A stretch of DNA of 64,000 bases. Source: UBA2897 sp036733925. GTDB lineage: Bacteria > Bacillota > Negativicutes > Selenomonadales > Selenomonadaceae. Below are positions 1 through 7,935 of this stretch, one piece after another. A program made the position numbers and the translations under genes. The stretch lies in NCBI GenBank assembly GCA_036733925.1, contig DAIMZO010000007.1, forward strand, positions 15,588 through 79,587, in the 5' to 3' direction. Position 1 is the first letter of the stretch. Each line of letters starts with the position of its first letter. The notes below the pieces were generated by a model, which worked only from the letters and a program-made list of their open reading frames with translations, made no database searches and had not been told where the DNA came from.

Positions 1-162
1 CTCCGGCTTCAGCAGATCGTAGTCGACCCCCGACGGCTTGATGACGAAAAGCCCCTTCTCCCGGTCGATGCCCGAGACATTCCCCCAGGTAAACGTCACC
101 AGATGATGCTTCGGCAGAAGCATGTTCGCCTCATAGACCTGTTTCTTCAGTTCCTCCAGCAT
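1..162 (-). CDS. araD: L-ribulose-5-phosphate 4-epimerase, 5' part only
   Basis: Only the first 54 codons lie in the window; the gene runs off the left edge. The visible protein has the family opening: LEELKKQVYEANMLLPKHH, then TWGNVSG near residue 25 and KPSGVDY near residue 44, which belong to the class II aldolase/AraD fold. The family interconverts L-ribulose 5-phosphate and D-xylulose 5-phosphate in the cytosol. The ATG is preceded by GGAAAGGGTGG, a good ribosome site. AraD, UlaF and SgbE paralogues cannot be separated from this much sequence, so the sugar served is unknown. Confidence 0.85.
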   Translation of the reverse strand, partial: MLEELKKQVYEANMLLPKHHLVTFTWGNVSGIDREKGLFVIKPSGVDYDLLKPE

Positions 163-349
163 AAATGATCCACCCTTTCCTCGCAAGAAATACGGGATAT
201 CCGTACAGGATTCTCCTTTTTTCCTGCTTCTTCTTTCTTGTTTCCGTGTCTATCATACCACATTTCCGACCGGAATGCGATGGCAAAAGCATTGGCCATT
301 GCCCCCTTTTCCGATATCGTAGAATCATGATGATGATAATCCAGATTAT

Positions 350-387
350 CTGCCGGATGAAATCAGGAACTTGATTTTATCCGGCAG
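350..387. repeat. Long inverted repeat upstream of fluC
   Basis: Left arm 350-365 (CTGCCGGATGAAATCA) and right arm 372-387 pair over 16 bp with one G.U, around a six-base loop. No T-run follows on either strand, so it is not a typical terminator. It sits between the divergent araD and fluC starts and could be an operator or an mRNA 5' structure. Nothing else recognisable lies in 163-448. Confidence 0.6.
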
Positions 388-448
388 AATCGATAAAATC
401 AGAAAATAAGGTAAAGATTCCAATTCTATCCCAAAAGAAAGGATTGTC

Positions 449-841
449 ATGCAGAACATCTTCTATGTTTTCATCGGCGGCGGGCTGGGCTCTGTCTGCC
501 GTTATCTCACAACGACAAAAATCGGTGCCATTATGCCGGCTGCCTTTCCGTACGGTACATTCTTCGTCAACACGCTCGGCAGCTTCCTGATGGGGCTCAT
601 CATGGGGATACTGCTGCCATTGGCGGCAGAAGGCCAGCTCATGGCAGAATCCGCGAGACTGTTCCTCACCGTCGGCTTCCTCGGCGGCTTCACCACGTTT
701 TCTTCGTTCAGCCTTGAAACGCTGACACTGTTCGAGGGCGGCCAATACGCGATGGCCTGCCTCAATATCATCGGCAGCATCACCGCAGGCATCCTGGCAG
801 CCCTCCTGGGCCTGGGCCTTGCCCGCCTTTTCAGTCTCTGA
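449..841 (+). CDS. fluC: Fluoride ion channel CrcB/FluC
   Basis: This 130-residue protein has four predicted membrane helices and the family motifs: GGGLGSVCRY near the N-terminus, NTLGSFLMG in helix 2 and GFLGGFTTFSSFS in helix 3. The phenylalanines of the last motif line the fluoride pore in characterised members. The family works as a dual-topology dimer in the inner membrane that exports fluoride; here a single gene implies a homodimer. The ATG follows AAAGAAAGGATTGTC. I saw no fluoride riboswitch upstream. Its 3' end overlaps the convergent regulator gene by 11 bases. Confidence 0.93.
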   Translation: MQNIFYVFIGGGLGSVCRYLTTTKIGAIMPAAFPYGTFFVNTLGSFLMGLIMGILLPLAAEGQLMAESARLFLTVGFLGGFTTFSSFSLETLTLFEGGQYAMACLNIIGSITAGILAALLGLGLARLFSL

Positions 842-1388
842 CCTGTTCCTGCCCGAAAAGATTCAGCTGGCATAGCTTCTTCCGGCCTTCTTGCGTGACC
901 GTTATGAACCTGTCCAGAATCGTCTTCAGATGGCGAGAAATGGTGACACGCGTGCTGTGCATGGCACGAGCCAGTTCATCCAGCGAGAGTCCTGTCTCGG
1001 AGAAGATAGCGACCTGAAGCAACAAGATGGCAAGCTCTTCCGTCGTGCCTTTCTCCAGCCCCAGCGAGTCCAGCTTGCGCATGCCTGCAGACAGGACAGC
1101 CTTCTTCTCCTGCAGTTCTTCCGTCTTATGCTGGATGGATTGGCAGATGAACGCAAGGAATCCGAGGACAAATGGCGTCATATCCCCCTTATTGATTTCC
1201 GCCTCTGCCGTTTCGAACATCCGGTAGTACTGCCGCCGGCTCTCTTTGATCTGAACCGACAGCTGCAGGGCCACGGCAGGATCATCGAGAAGGAAATCAT
1301 CATAGATCTGGCGGATATCCCTGCTGTCCCGGAGCTGCATGGATTCTTCGCGGATAATCCTGTCGTATTTGGAAACGACGCTCCCCAT
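831..1388 (-). CDS. Winged helix-turn-helix regulator
   Basis: A 185-residue protein with an N-terminal helical half and a C-terminal MarR/ArsR-like winged HTH (about residues 118-175; LSLDELARAMHSTRVTISRHL looks like the recognition region). Ligand and targets are unknown; it might control the adjacent fluC or araD genes, but no operator is evident. The ATG at 1388 is the first usable start: the frame continues upstream as protein-like codons (…AAKQLAAKEPERKKHR) to a TAG near 1452, but contains no ATG, GTG or TTG. An alternative start codon or an N-terminal truncation is therefore possible. Confidence 0.7.
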   Translation of the reverse strand: MGSVVSKYDRIIREESMQLRDSRDIRQIYDDFLLDDPAVALQLSVQIKESRRQYYRMFETAEAEINKGDMTPFVLGFLAFICQSIQHKTEELQEKKAVLSAGMRKLDSLGLEKGTTEELAILLLQVAIFSETGLSLDELARAMHSTRVTISRHLKTILDRFITVTQEGRKKLCQLNLFGQEQVRD

Positions 1389-1573
1389 GCGATGTTTCTT
1401 CCGCTCCGGCTCCTTCGCCGCCAGCTGCTTCGCGGCATAGATGCAATCACAAACACACTAAAAATTTTTCAAAGTGGTCTTGACAGCTGGCCCATTATAG
1501 GATTCCCTCTTTTCCTCAAACAGTGTCACGATCCCCCAGAACAGGATGGAATCCTTTAGCAATTCATTATCTA

Positions 1574-3469
1574 CTATCTACGTTTTTTCGCCTCGAGCCA
1601 GACGAGGAGGACAGAGATGTCGGCGGGGGATACGCCGCTGATGCGGCTGGCCTGGCCGATGCTGCGCGGGCGGATCTTCTTGAGCTTCTCGCGGCCCTCG
1701 TCGCGGAGGCTCGGCACCTCGTCGTAGTCCATGTCCTCCGGCAGCAATCGGTTCTCGAGCTTCTCCATGTGCGCGACCTGCTCGAGCTGCTTCTCGATAT
1801 AGCCCTCGTAGCGGATGGAGATTTCGACCTGCTGGCGCACTTCGTCCGATACCTCGGGAAGCGCGGAGATGACCTGACGGAGTTTCTCGTAGTCCACATC
1901 CTGACGGCGCAGCAGCTCGTGCACCGAGGTGCGCGTATGGATGGGGCCGATGCCGGCGGCCGCGAGCTTTTCGTTGCTCACCACGCTCGGGTTGATGTCT
2001 TCCTGCGCGTCGATGGCCTGCCGCGCCGCCTCGATGGCCGCTTTCTTCGCGCAGAAGCGCTCCCAGCGCGCATCCGTCACGAGGCCGACGCGCCGCCCGT
2101 ACGGCGTCAGGCGTATATCCGCGTTGTCCTGCCGCAGCAGCAGGCGGTACTCCGCGCGGCTCGTCATCATGCGGTACGGCTCATGCGTCCCCTTCGTCAC
2201 GAGGTCGTCGATCAGCACGCCGATATAGCCCTCCGAGCGCTTCAGCACGAGCGGCTCCTCGCCCTTTATGAGCATGGCCGCATTGATGCCGGCGATGATG
2301 CCCTGCGCCGCGGCCTCCTCGTAGCCGGACGTGCCGTTCGACTGGCCGGCCGAGAAGAAGCCGTGGATATCCTTGAATTCGAGCGTCGGCTTCAGCTGCG
2401 TCGGGTCGATGCAGTCGTACTCGATGGCGTAGCCGAGGCGCATGATATGCGCGTGCTCGAGCCCCGGGATCGTATGCAGGAACGCGATCTGCACGTCAGC
2501 CGGCATGCTCGTGCTCATGCCCTGCACGTACATCTCGTTCGTATGCACGCCCTCCGGCTCGACAAAGAGCTGATGGCGGTCTTTGTCCGGGAAACGCAGA
2601 ATCTTCGTCTCGATGGACGGGCAGTAGCGCGGTCCGATGCCCTCGATGATGCCGTTCGCCATCGGTGCGCGGTCCATGTTGTCGCGCAGGATCTTGTGCG
2701 TCTTCTCGTTCGTATAGGTCAGCCAGCACGGAATCTGCTCGCGCGTCCGCACGTCGCTGAGAAACGAGAAGTTCCGCGCCTCCTCGTCGCCCGGCTGTTT
2801 CTGCATCTTGTCGTAGTCGAGCGTGCGCGCGTCGACGCGGGCCGGCGTGCCGGTCTTGAACCGCATGAGCCGGACACCCGCCTCCTTCAGCGACTCCGAG
2901 AAATGCATGGCCGGGCGCTGCCCGTTCGGGCCGCCGCTGTAGGTGTGCTCGCCGACGATGATGCGGCCGCGCAGGTACGTGCCCGTCGCCATCACGACGG
3001 CTTTTGCGAGATAGATTTCCCCGGTCTCCACGACGACGCCGCGCACCGCTTTCTTGTCCTCCGAGAGCAGCAGGTCGGTGATCAGGATCTGCTTGACGTC
3101 GAGGTTCTCCGTATTCTCGCAGGTCTCCTTCATCGTGAACTGGTAGAGCTTCTTGTCCGCCTGCGCGCGGAGCGCGTGCACTGCCGGGCCCTTGCCCGTG
3201 TTCAGCATGCGGAACTGGATGCAGGTCTTGTCCGCGTTGATGCCCATCTCGCCGCCGAGCGCGTCGACCTCGCGCACGAGATGCCCCTTGGCCGGGCCGC
3301 CGACCGACGGGTTGCACGGCATCAGCGCGATGTTGTCCATCGAAAGCGTCGCGAGCAGAGTCTTGCAGCCGATGCGCGCCGCCGCGAGGGCCGCCTCGCA
3401 GCCCGCATGGCCCGCACCGACGACGATGACATCGTAAGTCCCCGCGGTAAAACGATTGATCTGTTCCAT
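1574..3469 (-). CDS. mnmG: tRNA uridine-5-carboxymethylaminomethyl modification enzyme MnmG
   Basis: This 631-residue protein is full length for the family. It has the FAD-binding motif VVGAGHAGCEAA (about 16-27), the signature CNPSVGGPAKGHLVREVDALGG (first part near 52-60), and the second signature GYIGVLIDDLVTKGT…EPYRMMTSRAEYRLLLRQDNAD in two blocks. With MnmE it forms the cytosolic complex that modifies the wobble uridine of several tRNAs, using methylene-tetrahydrofolate and FAD. mnmE lies directly upstream, 11 bases away, so the two are probably co-transcribed. AAGGGGTAGTGAA precedes the ATG. Confidence 0.98.
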   Translation of the reverse strand: MEQINRFTAGTYDVIVVGAGHAGCEAALAAARIGCKTLLATLSMDNIALMPCNPSVGGPAKGHLVREVDALGGEMGINADKTCIQFRMLNTGKGPAVHALRAQADKKLYQFTMKETCENTENLDVKQILITDLLLSEDKKAVRGVVVETGEIYLAKAVVMATGTYLRGRIIVGEHTYSGGPNGQRPAMHFSESLKEAGVRLMRFKTGTPARVDARTLDYDKMQKQPGDEEARNFSFLSDVRTREQIPCWLTYTNEKTHKILRDNMDRAPMANGIIEGIGPRYCPSIETKILRFPDKDRHQLFVEPEGVHTNEMYVQGMSTSMPADVQIAFLHTIPGLEHAHIMRLGYAIEYDCIDPTQLKPTLEFKDIHGFFSAGQSNGTSGYEEAAAQGIIAGINAAMLIKGEEPLVLKRSEGYIGVLIDDLVTKGTHEPYRMMTSRAEYRLLLRQDNADIRLTPYGRRVGLVTDARWERFCAKKAAIEAARQAIDAQEDINPSVVSNEKLAAAGIGPIHTRTSVHELLRRQDVDYEKLRQVISALPEVSDEVRQQVEISIRYEGYIEKQLEQVAHMEKLENRLLPEDMDYDEVPSLRDEGREKLKKIRPRSIGQASRISGVSPADISVLLVWLEAKKRR

Positions 3470-3480
3470 TTCACTACCCC

Positions 3481-4869
3481 TTACTTTCCGATGCAGAAAC
3501 GCGAGAAAATCGTATCAATGAGATTGTCGCCGACCGTGTCGCCCGTGAGCTCGCCGAGCTTCTCCCAAGCCGAGCGCAGGTCAATCGACACGCAGTCGAG
3601 CCCCATATCCTCAAGGATGGTCTCGCGCGCCGCGGTCAGATGGCTGTTCGCCTGCCGCAGGATCTCCGCCTGCCGCTCGTCGTTGACGAAGCCTTCTTCC
3701 TCGCCCTCCTGCGCGCCCTGCCAGGCCCGCTCGTGAATGGCGGCGGCCAGGTTATCCAGACCATCCCCCGTTACGGTGGACAACGAGATGACAGCCGCAT
3801 GCTTCGTGCCCGCTGCGTCCTTCAGATCCTGCTTGGTCGTCACAGGCGTGAGATCCGATTTGTTGAGCAGCAGGATGGCGTCCTTATCGGCCACGAGCTG
3901 CAGGATTTCGTGATCCTCTGCGTCGAGCGGCCGCCCGGCGTCGAACAGGGCGAGCACGAGCGAGGCGCGGCCGACGTAGTCGCGCGCCTTTTCGACGCCG
4001 ATGCGCTCGACCTTGTCATCGGTCTCGCGGATGCCTGCCGTGTCGATGATACGGAGCGGCACGCCCGCGATATCCGCGTATTCCTCGATGGAGTCGCGCG
4101 TCGTGCCCGGGATATCCGTGACGATGGCCCGTTCCTCGCGCAGCAACGCGTTCAGCAGGCTCGACTTCCCGACGTTCGGCTTGCCGATGATGGCCGTCAG
4201 CAGGCCGTCGCGCAGGATACGCCCGGTATGCGCAGTCTTCAAGAGGCTCGAGATATCCTCCTGCAGGCTCGCGATCTTCTCGTCGATTTCCGGCGTCTCG
4301 ACATCCTCGACGCCGTCCTCCGGGAAATCGATCAATGCCTCGATCTGCGAGGTCATGTCCATGATGCCGTCCCGCAGGCCGCGGATCTGCTTGGAGAACG
4401 CGCCGGACAGATGCCCCTCGGCCATCTGCAGCGAGCGCTCGGAACGCGCCTCGATGATATCCATGACGGCCTGCGCCTCGGCGAGGTCGAGCCGCCCATT
4501 CAGAAACGCGCGCTTTGTGAACTCCCCGGGCTCGGCCTGCCGCGCGCCGTGCTGCCAGGTCAAGCGCAGAATTTTCCGCAGGGCCTGCGCGCTGCCATGC
4601 GCCTGGATCTCGATGACGTCCTCACAGGTGTAGGAATGCGGCGCACGCATGACGAGCACCATGACCTCGTCCACCGTCTTCCCGTCATCGTCGACGATAT
4701 GCCCGTAGGTCATCGACTGGTTTGGCCGCTCGCGGAGCGGCGTCTCTCGCGCGGGCCGGAAAATCTTCTCCGCCACGTCCATCGCGTGCTCCCCCGATAT
4801 CCGGATGACGCCGATGCCGGCCGCTCCTGACGCGGTCGCGACCGCGCTGATTGTATCGCCCTGCTGCAT
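3481..4869 (-). CDS. mnmE: tRNA modification GTPase MnmE
   Basis: The protein is 462 residues from the ATG at 4869, which follows GAGAGGAGCATCAGGTT and gives the family start MQQGDTISAVAT. A longer reading frame upstream is low-complexity and is not part of the gene. Visible domains: N-terminal tetrahydrofolate-binding domain, helical domain with an inserted G domain (GKPNVGKSS G1, DTAG G3, NKSD G4), and the C-terminal CIGK whose Cys is characteristic of the family. It partners MnmG in wobble-uridine modification; potassium-dependent GTP hydrolysis drives the complex. Confidence 0.98.
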   Translation of the reverse strand: MQQGDTISAVATASGAAGIGVIRISGEHAMDVAEKIFRPARETPLRERPNQSMTYGHIVDDDGKTVDEVMVLVMRAPHSYTCEDVIEIQAHGSAQALRKILRLTWQHGARQAEPGEFTKRAFLNGRLDLAEAQAVMDIIEARSERSLQMAEGHLSGAFSKQIRGLRDGIMDMTSQIEALIDFPEDGVEDVETPEIDEKIASLQEDISSLLKTAHTGRILRDGLLTAIIGKPNVGKSSLLNALLREERAIVTDIPGTTRDSIEEYADIAGVPLRIIDTAGIRETDDKVERIGVEKARDYVGRASLVLALFDAGRPLDAEDHEILQLVADKDAILLLNKSDLTPVTTKQDLKDAAGTKHAAVISLSTVTGDGLDNLAAAIHERAWQGAQEGEEEGFVNDERQAEILRQANSHLTAARETILEDMGLDCVSIDLRSAWEKLGELTGDTVGDNLIDTIFSRFCIGK

Positions 4870-4931
4870 AACCTGATGCTCCTCTCTTCTATGCGTGCGG
4901 ATGCACGCGGAAATCTTCATATTTCTTCCTA

Positions 4932-4979
4932 TCCCGATGCTTCCCGGAAATCCCGATGCTTCCCGGAAATCCCGATGCC
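4932..4979. repeat. Short tandem repeat, 19-bp unit
   Basis: The unit TCCCGATGCTTCCCGGAAA occurs twice in full (from 4932 and 4951) and then a third partial copy begins. It lies between the jag terminator and the mnmE start on the leftward transcript. No function is apparent; slippage is the simplest origin. Confidence 0.8.
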
Positions 4980-4986
4980 GATACGT

Positions 4987-5022
4987 GAAAAAAGGGCCAC
5001 TCCTGACCGGAGACAGCCCTTT
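4987..5022 (-). terminator. Rho-independent terminator after jag
   Basis: Read leftward, AAGGGC and GCCCTT enclose an inner CTCC/GGAG stem and are followed by TTTTTTC. It would separate the jag transcript from mnmE, although some read-through is likely because the gene order is conserved. Confidence 0.7.
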
Positions 5023-5056
5023 CACAGCTACCTGTAAATGTGGAGAAAGCCGCGGA

Positions 5057-5950
5057 TTATTCCGCCGTTTCCGCCTGTTCTGTTTTCGCTTCCGCCGGGG
5101 CCGCGTTGCTCCGGTCGTCCGGATGGTACCCGCCGCGGCGGCGGCGCTTGTTCTTCGGCACGATGACGATGTAGCGGCGCGGCTCATCGCCGACGCTGCG
5201 CGTCGTGACCTGTTCGTTATCTTGCAAGGCCGTGTGGATGATCTTGCGCTCGTGCCGGTTCATCGGCTCGAGCCGCACATCGCGGCCGATGCGGCACGCC
5301 TTTTCCGCAAGGTGCCCGGCGAGCTCGCAGAGCGTTTCCTCACGGCGCTGGCGGTAGTCGCCGACGTTCAGCGCGATGTGCTGGCGGCCGTTGTCGACCC
5401 CGCGGTTCGCCGCGAGGTTCGTCAGGTATTGCAGGGCGTCGAGCGTCTGCCCGTGCTTGCCAATCAGGATGCCGACGTCCTCGCCCTCATCTCCTTCGAG
5501 ATTCAGCAGGACGGCTTCCTCCTCATCTGCCGGGACGCCCTCGACCACGCGCACATGGAGCTGCATGGTCGAAAAGATATCCTGCAGGAACGCCGTCGCA
5601 CGCGCAGCGGCCTCCTCCTTCGTGATGCCGGAGGCATCCGCACTTTCCGCGGCCGGCGCTTCTGCCTCCGACTGCGGAGCGCTTGCTGCAGGCGCCTCCG
5701 GGCTCTCCGGTTCCGGCGCGGCAACAGGTTCGTCCACCTTCGGTAGCGGAGCCGCAGGCTTTGCCTCCTGCTTTTCCCGACGGACTACCTGAATCTTCGC
5801 CGGCTTACCGCCAAAGAGACCGAGAAACCCTTTTGACGACTGCTCGAGGATGCTGTACTCGATATCGTTTTTCCCGCAGCCGAGCTGCGCCAGCGCGTTT
5901 TTCAGCGCCTCGTCCACGGTTTTGCCCGTGACTACGATTGCGTCCGCCAA
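5057..5950 (-). CDS. khpB: RNA-binding protein Jag/KhpB (SpoIIIJ-associated)
   Basis: A 297-residue protein with the family's three parts: Jag_N (residues 1-50, with SSKGFLGLFG), an Ala/Pro/Glu-rich linker (about 65-120), and a C-terminal KH domain (GILIGKHGQTLDALQYL) followed by R3H (LEPMNRHERKIIHTAL). Family members bind RNA and influence cell elongation and division. The start is TTG at 5950, after GGAGGCGGCCTGA. The yidC stop codon (5951-5953) is directly adjacent, so the two are translationally coupled. The acidic linker is longer than in many relatives. Confidence 0.95.
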   Translation of the reverse strand: MADAIVVTGKTVDEALKNALAQLGCGKNDIEYSILEQSSKGFLGLFGGKPAKIQVVRREKQEAKPAAPLPKVDEPVAAPEPESPEAPAASAPQSEAEAPAAESADASGITKEEAAARATAFLQDIFSTMQLHVRVVEGVPADEEEAVLLNLEGDEGEDVGILIGKHGQTLDALQYLTNLAANRGVDNGRQHIALNVGDYRQRREETLCELAGHLAEKACRIGRDVRLEPMNRHERKIIHTALQDNEQVTTRSVGDEPRRYIVIVPKNKRRRRGGYHPDDRSNAAPAEAKTEQAETAE

Positions 5951-6625
5951 TCAGGCCGCCTCCTTCTTCTTCTTGCTGTCACCGCCGCGATACATCCACC
6001 ACTGCTGGACGATCTGCACGACGTTCATCGTGACCCAGTACAGCACGAGGCCGGATGGGAAATTCAGCGAAATCCAGCCGATGAAAATCGGCATGACGAC
6101 CATCATGATCTTCATCTGCTGATTCATTTCCGTCGTCGTCATCTTCTGCTGCAGGAACGTCGTGAGCGCCGACAGGATTGGCAGGATATAGAGCGGATCT
6201 GGTGCCGACATGCTCGGCAGCCAAAGGAACTTCGCCGCTTCCTCCGTCGGATACTGGAAGTTGTAGAGCGCATAGTACATGCCCATCAGAATTGGCATTT
6301 GGATGATGAGCGGCAGGCAGCCCGCGAGCGGGTTGACGCCGGCGTCCTTGTAGAGCGCACCGATCTTCTGCTGCATGAGCTGCGGATTGTCCTTGTACTT
6401 CTCCTGAAGCTTCTTCATCTTCGGCGAGAGCTCCTGCATCGCCTTCATGGACTTAACCTGCTTCACCGTCAGCGGGTAAAGGATCATCTTGATGACGATC
6501 GTCAGCAGGATAATGGCCGCGCCGTAGCTGCCGAAGCCCGTGGCATCCGTGATATCGTAGAGAATCTGCAGCACGAAAGCGAGCAGATCCTCAATCGGCT
6601 GGAATAGTGTTGAAAAGAATCCCAA
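5951..6625 (-). CDS. yidC: Membrane protein insertase YidC (Oxa1 family)
   Basis: About 224 residues from a TTG at 6625 (LGFFSTLFQPIEDLLAF); an in-frame ATG at 6679 would add 18 unlikely residues. I prefer the TTG because AGGATGTGAGGA lies just upstream. The 60KD_IMP/Oxa1 core is complete: GSYGAAIILLTIVIKMILYPL, the cytoplasmic hairpin KSMKAMQELSPKMKKLQEKY, GCLPLIIQMPILMGMYYAL, and the last helices ending in a basic tail. It inserts proteins into the inner membrane with or without Sec. It lacks the large periplasmic domain of Proteobacterial YidC, as in Firmicutes. Confidence 0.95.
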   Translation of the reverse strand: MGFFSTLFQPIEDLLAFVLQILYDITDATGFGSYGAAIILLTIVIKMILYPLTVKQVKSMKAMQELSPKMKKLQEKYKDNPQLMQQKIGALYKDAGVNPLAGCLPLIIQMPILMGMYYALYNFQYPTEEAAKFLWLPSMSAPDPLYILPILSALTTFLQQKMTTTEMNQQMKIMMVVMPIFIGWISLNFPSGLVLYWVTMNVVQIVQQWWMYRGGDSKKKKEAA

Positions 6626-6696
6626 ATCCTCACATCCTATCTGATTCAATCGGAGGAAGGCCCGCAGGCACCGCCTCACCCATTGCTCCCCCGCTC

Positions 6697-6906
6697 TTAC
6701 GGCACGGGGTCATAACCGCCCTTATGGAAGGGGTGGCAGCGCAGAATCCGCTTGATGGCAAGCCAGCCTCCCTTCCGCGCGCCGTACCGCTCGATGGCGA
6801 TGCGCGCGTATTCCGAACAGGTCGGGACATACCGGCAGGACGGCGGCTTCAGCGGCGAGATCCAATGCTGATAAAAAGAGATCAGCAAGAGGAAAAGCCG
6901 CTTCAT
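6697..6906 (-). CDS. yidD: Membrane protein insertion efficiency factor YidD
   Basis: A 69-residue protein with the whole family signature: FYQHWISPL, SCRYVPTCSEYA, and LRCHPFHKGGYDPVP at the C-terminus. It is thought to assist YidC-dependent insertion at the inner membrane. The ATG at 6906 overlaps the rnpA stop (ATGA), implying translational coupling; a longer reading frame upstream belongs to rnpA sequence. Confidence 0.95.
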   Translation of the reverse strand: MKRLFLLLISFYQHWISPLKPPSCRYVPTCSEYARIAIERYGARKGGWLAIKRILRCHPFHKGGYDPVP

Positions 6907-7301
6907 CGCGGATCCGCCTCTTTTTTCCATATCTTCGCGCGCTTCGCGAGCCCGACGAACGTGCGGCTGACCTCATCGGCCGACGCCTCGACCATGGCCT
7001 TGCGGCCGACGAGCAGCACCGCGATATCCTCGCGGAGCCCGCCCTGATGATGGCGGTAGACCTCGCGGAGAATCCGCTTCACGCGGTTGCGCTTCACCGC
7101 GCAGCCGAGCTTCTTGCCCGCCGCGAACGCCACCTTGCCGCGCATCTTGCCGAACCCATCCTGCACCTCGAATACGTAGAGCACCATATAGCGGTTCGCG
7201 CAGGAACGGCCGGCATGATAGACGCGCTGGAAATCCGAGCGCCTTTTGAGCATCCGCTTCCGCGGCAGGCCGCACGGATGCTTTTTCCGTTGTAAATCCA
7301 A
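6903..7301 (-). CDS. rnpA: Ribonuclease P protein component
   Basis: Up to 132 residues. The core motifs are LKRRSDFQRVY (about 18-28), the conserved RNR signature in AVKRNRVKRILREVYR, and a basic surface. RnpA binds the catalytic RNase P RNA and helps process tRNA 5' ends. The start is uncertain: TTG at 7301 has GGGAG very close, while ATG at 7253 (MLKRRSDFQ) would give a more typical 116 residues. The gene lies between rpmH and yidD, the standard arrangement. Confidence 0.93.
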   Translation of the reverse strand: MDLQRKKHPCGLPRKRMLKRRSDFQRVYHAGRSCANRYMVLYVFEVQDGFGKMRGKVAFAAGKKLGCAVKRNRVKRILREVYRHHQGGLREDIAVLLVGRKAMVEASADEVSRTFVGLAKRAKIWKKEADPR

Positions 7302-7404
7302 TGCTCCCGGCTCCCTATCTATAATGAACAGCAGTGCTATGCACCGCGTCTTTTGAACGAAAAAGAAAAGGTCACCGTAGTGACCTCATAAACCTCGCAT
7401 CGGA

Positions 7405-7539
7405 TTATGCCGAAAGCTTCTTTCTGCCACGCTGGCGTCTTCTCTTCAGTACGAGACGGCCGCCCTTCGTCTTCATGCGTGCGCGGAAGCCATGAGTCTG
7501 CTTTCTCCAGTGATTGTTCGGCTGGTAAGTCTGCTTCAT
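7405..7539 (-). CDS. rpmH: Ribosomal protein L34
   Basis: A 44-residue, strongly basic protein beginning MKQTYQPNNHWRKQTHGFRA and ending RGRKKLSA, the universal L34 pattern. The ATG at 7539 is preceded by AGGAGGTGTTTGAGCA, a near-perfect ribosome site. It is the first gene of the leftward block. Confidence 0.97.
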   Translation of the reverse strand: MKQTYQPNNHWRKQTHGFRARMKTKGGRLVLKRRRQRGRKKLSA

Positions 7540-7611
7540 TGCTCAAACACCTCCTTTATTTTCAGTTTTTATCGCATTCTGCCCATTTGTTCAGAATCAT
7601 AACTATGACAA

Positions 7612-7640
7612 ATTATAGACTAGCTTTTTTTACGTGTCAA
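7612..7640 (-). promoter_or_regulatory. Leftward promoter for rpmH
   Basis: Read leftward: TTGACA (7640-7635), 17-base spacer, TATAAT (7617-7612). Both boxes match the sigma-A consensus exactly. It would drive the rpmH-rnpA-yidD-yidC-jag transcript. Confidence 0.88.
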
Positions 7641-7660
7641 GGCATTTTCCCTCTCTTTTC

Positions 7661-7868
7661 CGTGGATAAATGCGGTTTTCTGTGGATAATTCCGGCGGAT
7701 TCTGGCTTTGCAGAGGAAAATCGTGTTGATAACTTCTCCATTGTCTGATAAGATAGAGTTGATTACTCTGCGGATAATTTTTTGCGCCCGATACGGAAAG
7801 CCCCGTCCATTTCGCCAAAATCCCATTTCATTGAAGTTATCCACCACTGTGGATAACTATGTGGATAG
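7661..7868. other. oriC: oriC, upstream DnaA-box cluster
   Basis: Between rpmH and dnaA lie seven matches or near matches to TTATCCACA: 7661-7669, 7681-7689 (exact), 7724-7732, 7769-7777, 7837-7845, 7848-7856 (exact) and 7860-7868. Most are in the TGTGGATAA orientation. This matches the incA/incB half of a bipartite Firmicutes-type origin. Boxes overlap the dnaA promoter, so they may also autoregulate dnaA. Confidence 0.9.
7726..7754 (+). promoter_or_regulatory. Probable dnaA promoter
   Basis: TTGATA (7726-7731), 17 bases, TAAGAT (7749-7754). The -35 box lies inside the DnaA box TGTTGATAA at 7724-7732, an arrangement expected for DnaA autorepression. Confidence 0.6.
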
Positions 7869-7935
7869 TTTTCCATTTTGGTGCAGGAAAAAATCCGTCA
7901 CCTCAATACATTTTCGAAAGAAGGGAGTTACTCCT

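Noticed and set aside
163..448. Fluoride riboswitch upstream of fluC
   Set aside because: I could not find the conserved crcB-motif core; only the 350-387 inverted repeat is evident.
1523..3736. A 737-codon open frame on the plus strand
   Set aside because: It is the antisense shadow of mnmG, created by GC-rich codon bias; the opposite strand has a complete, motif-perfect MnmG.
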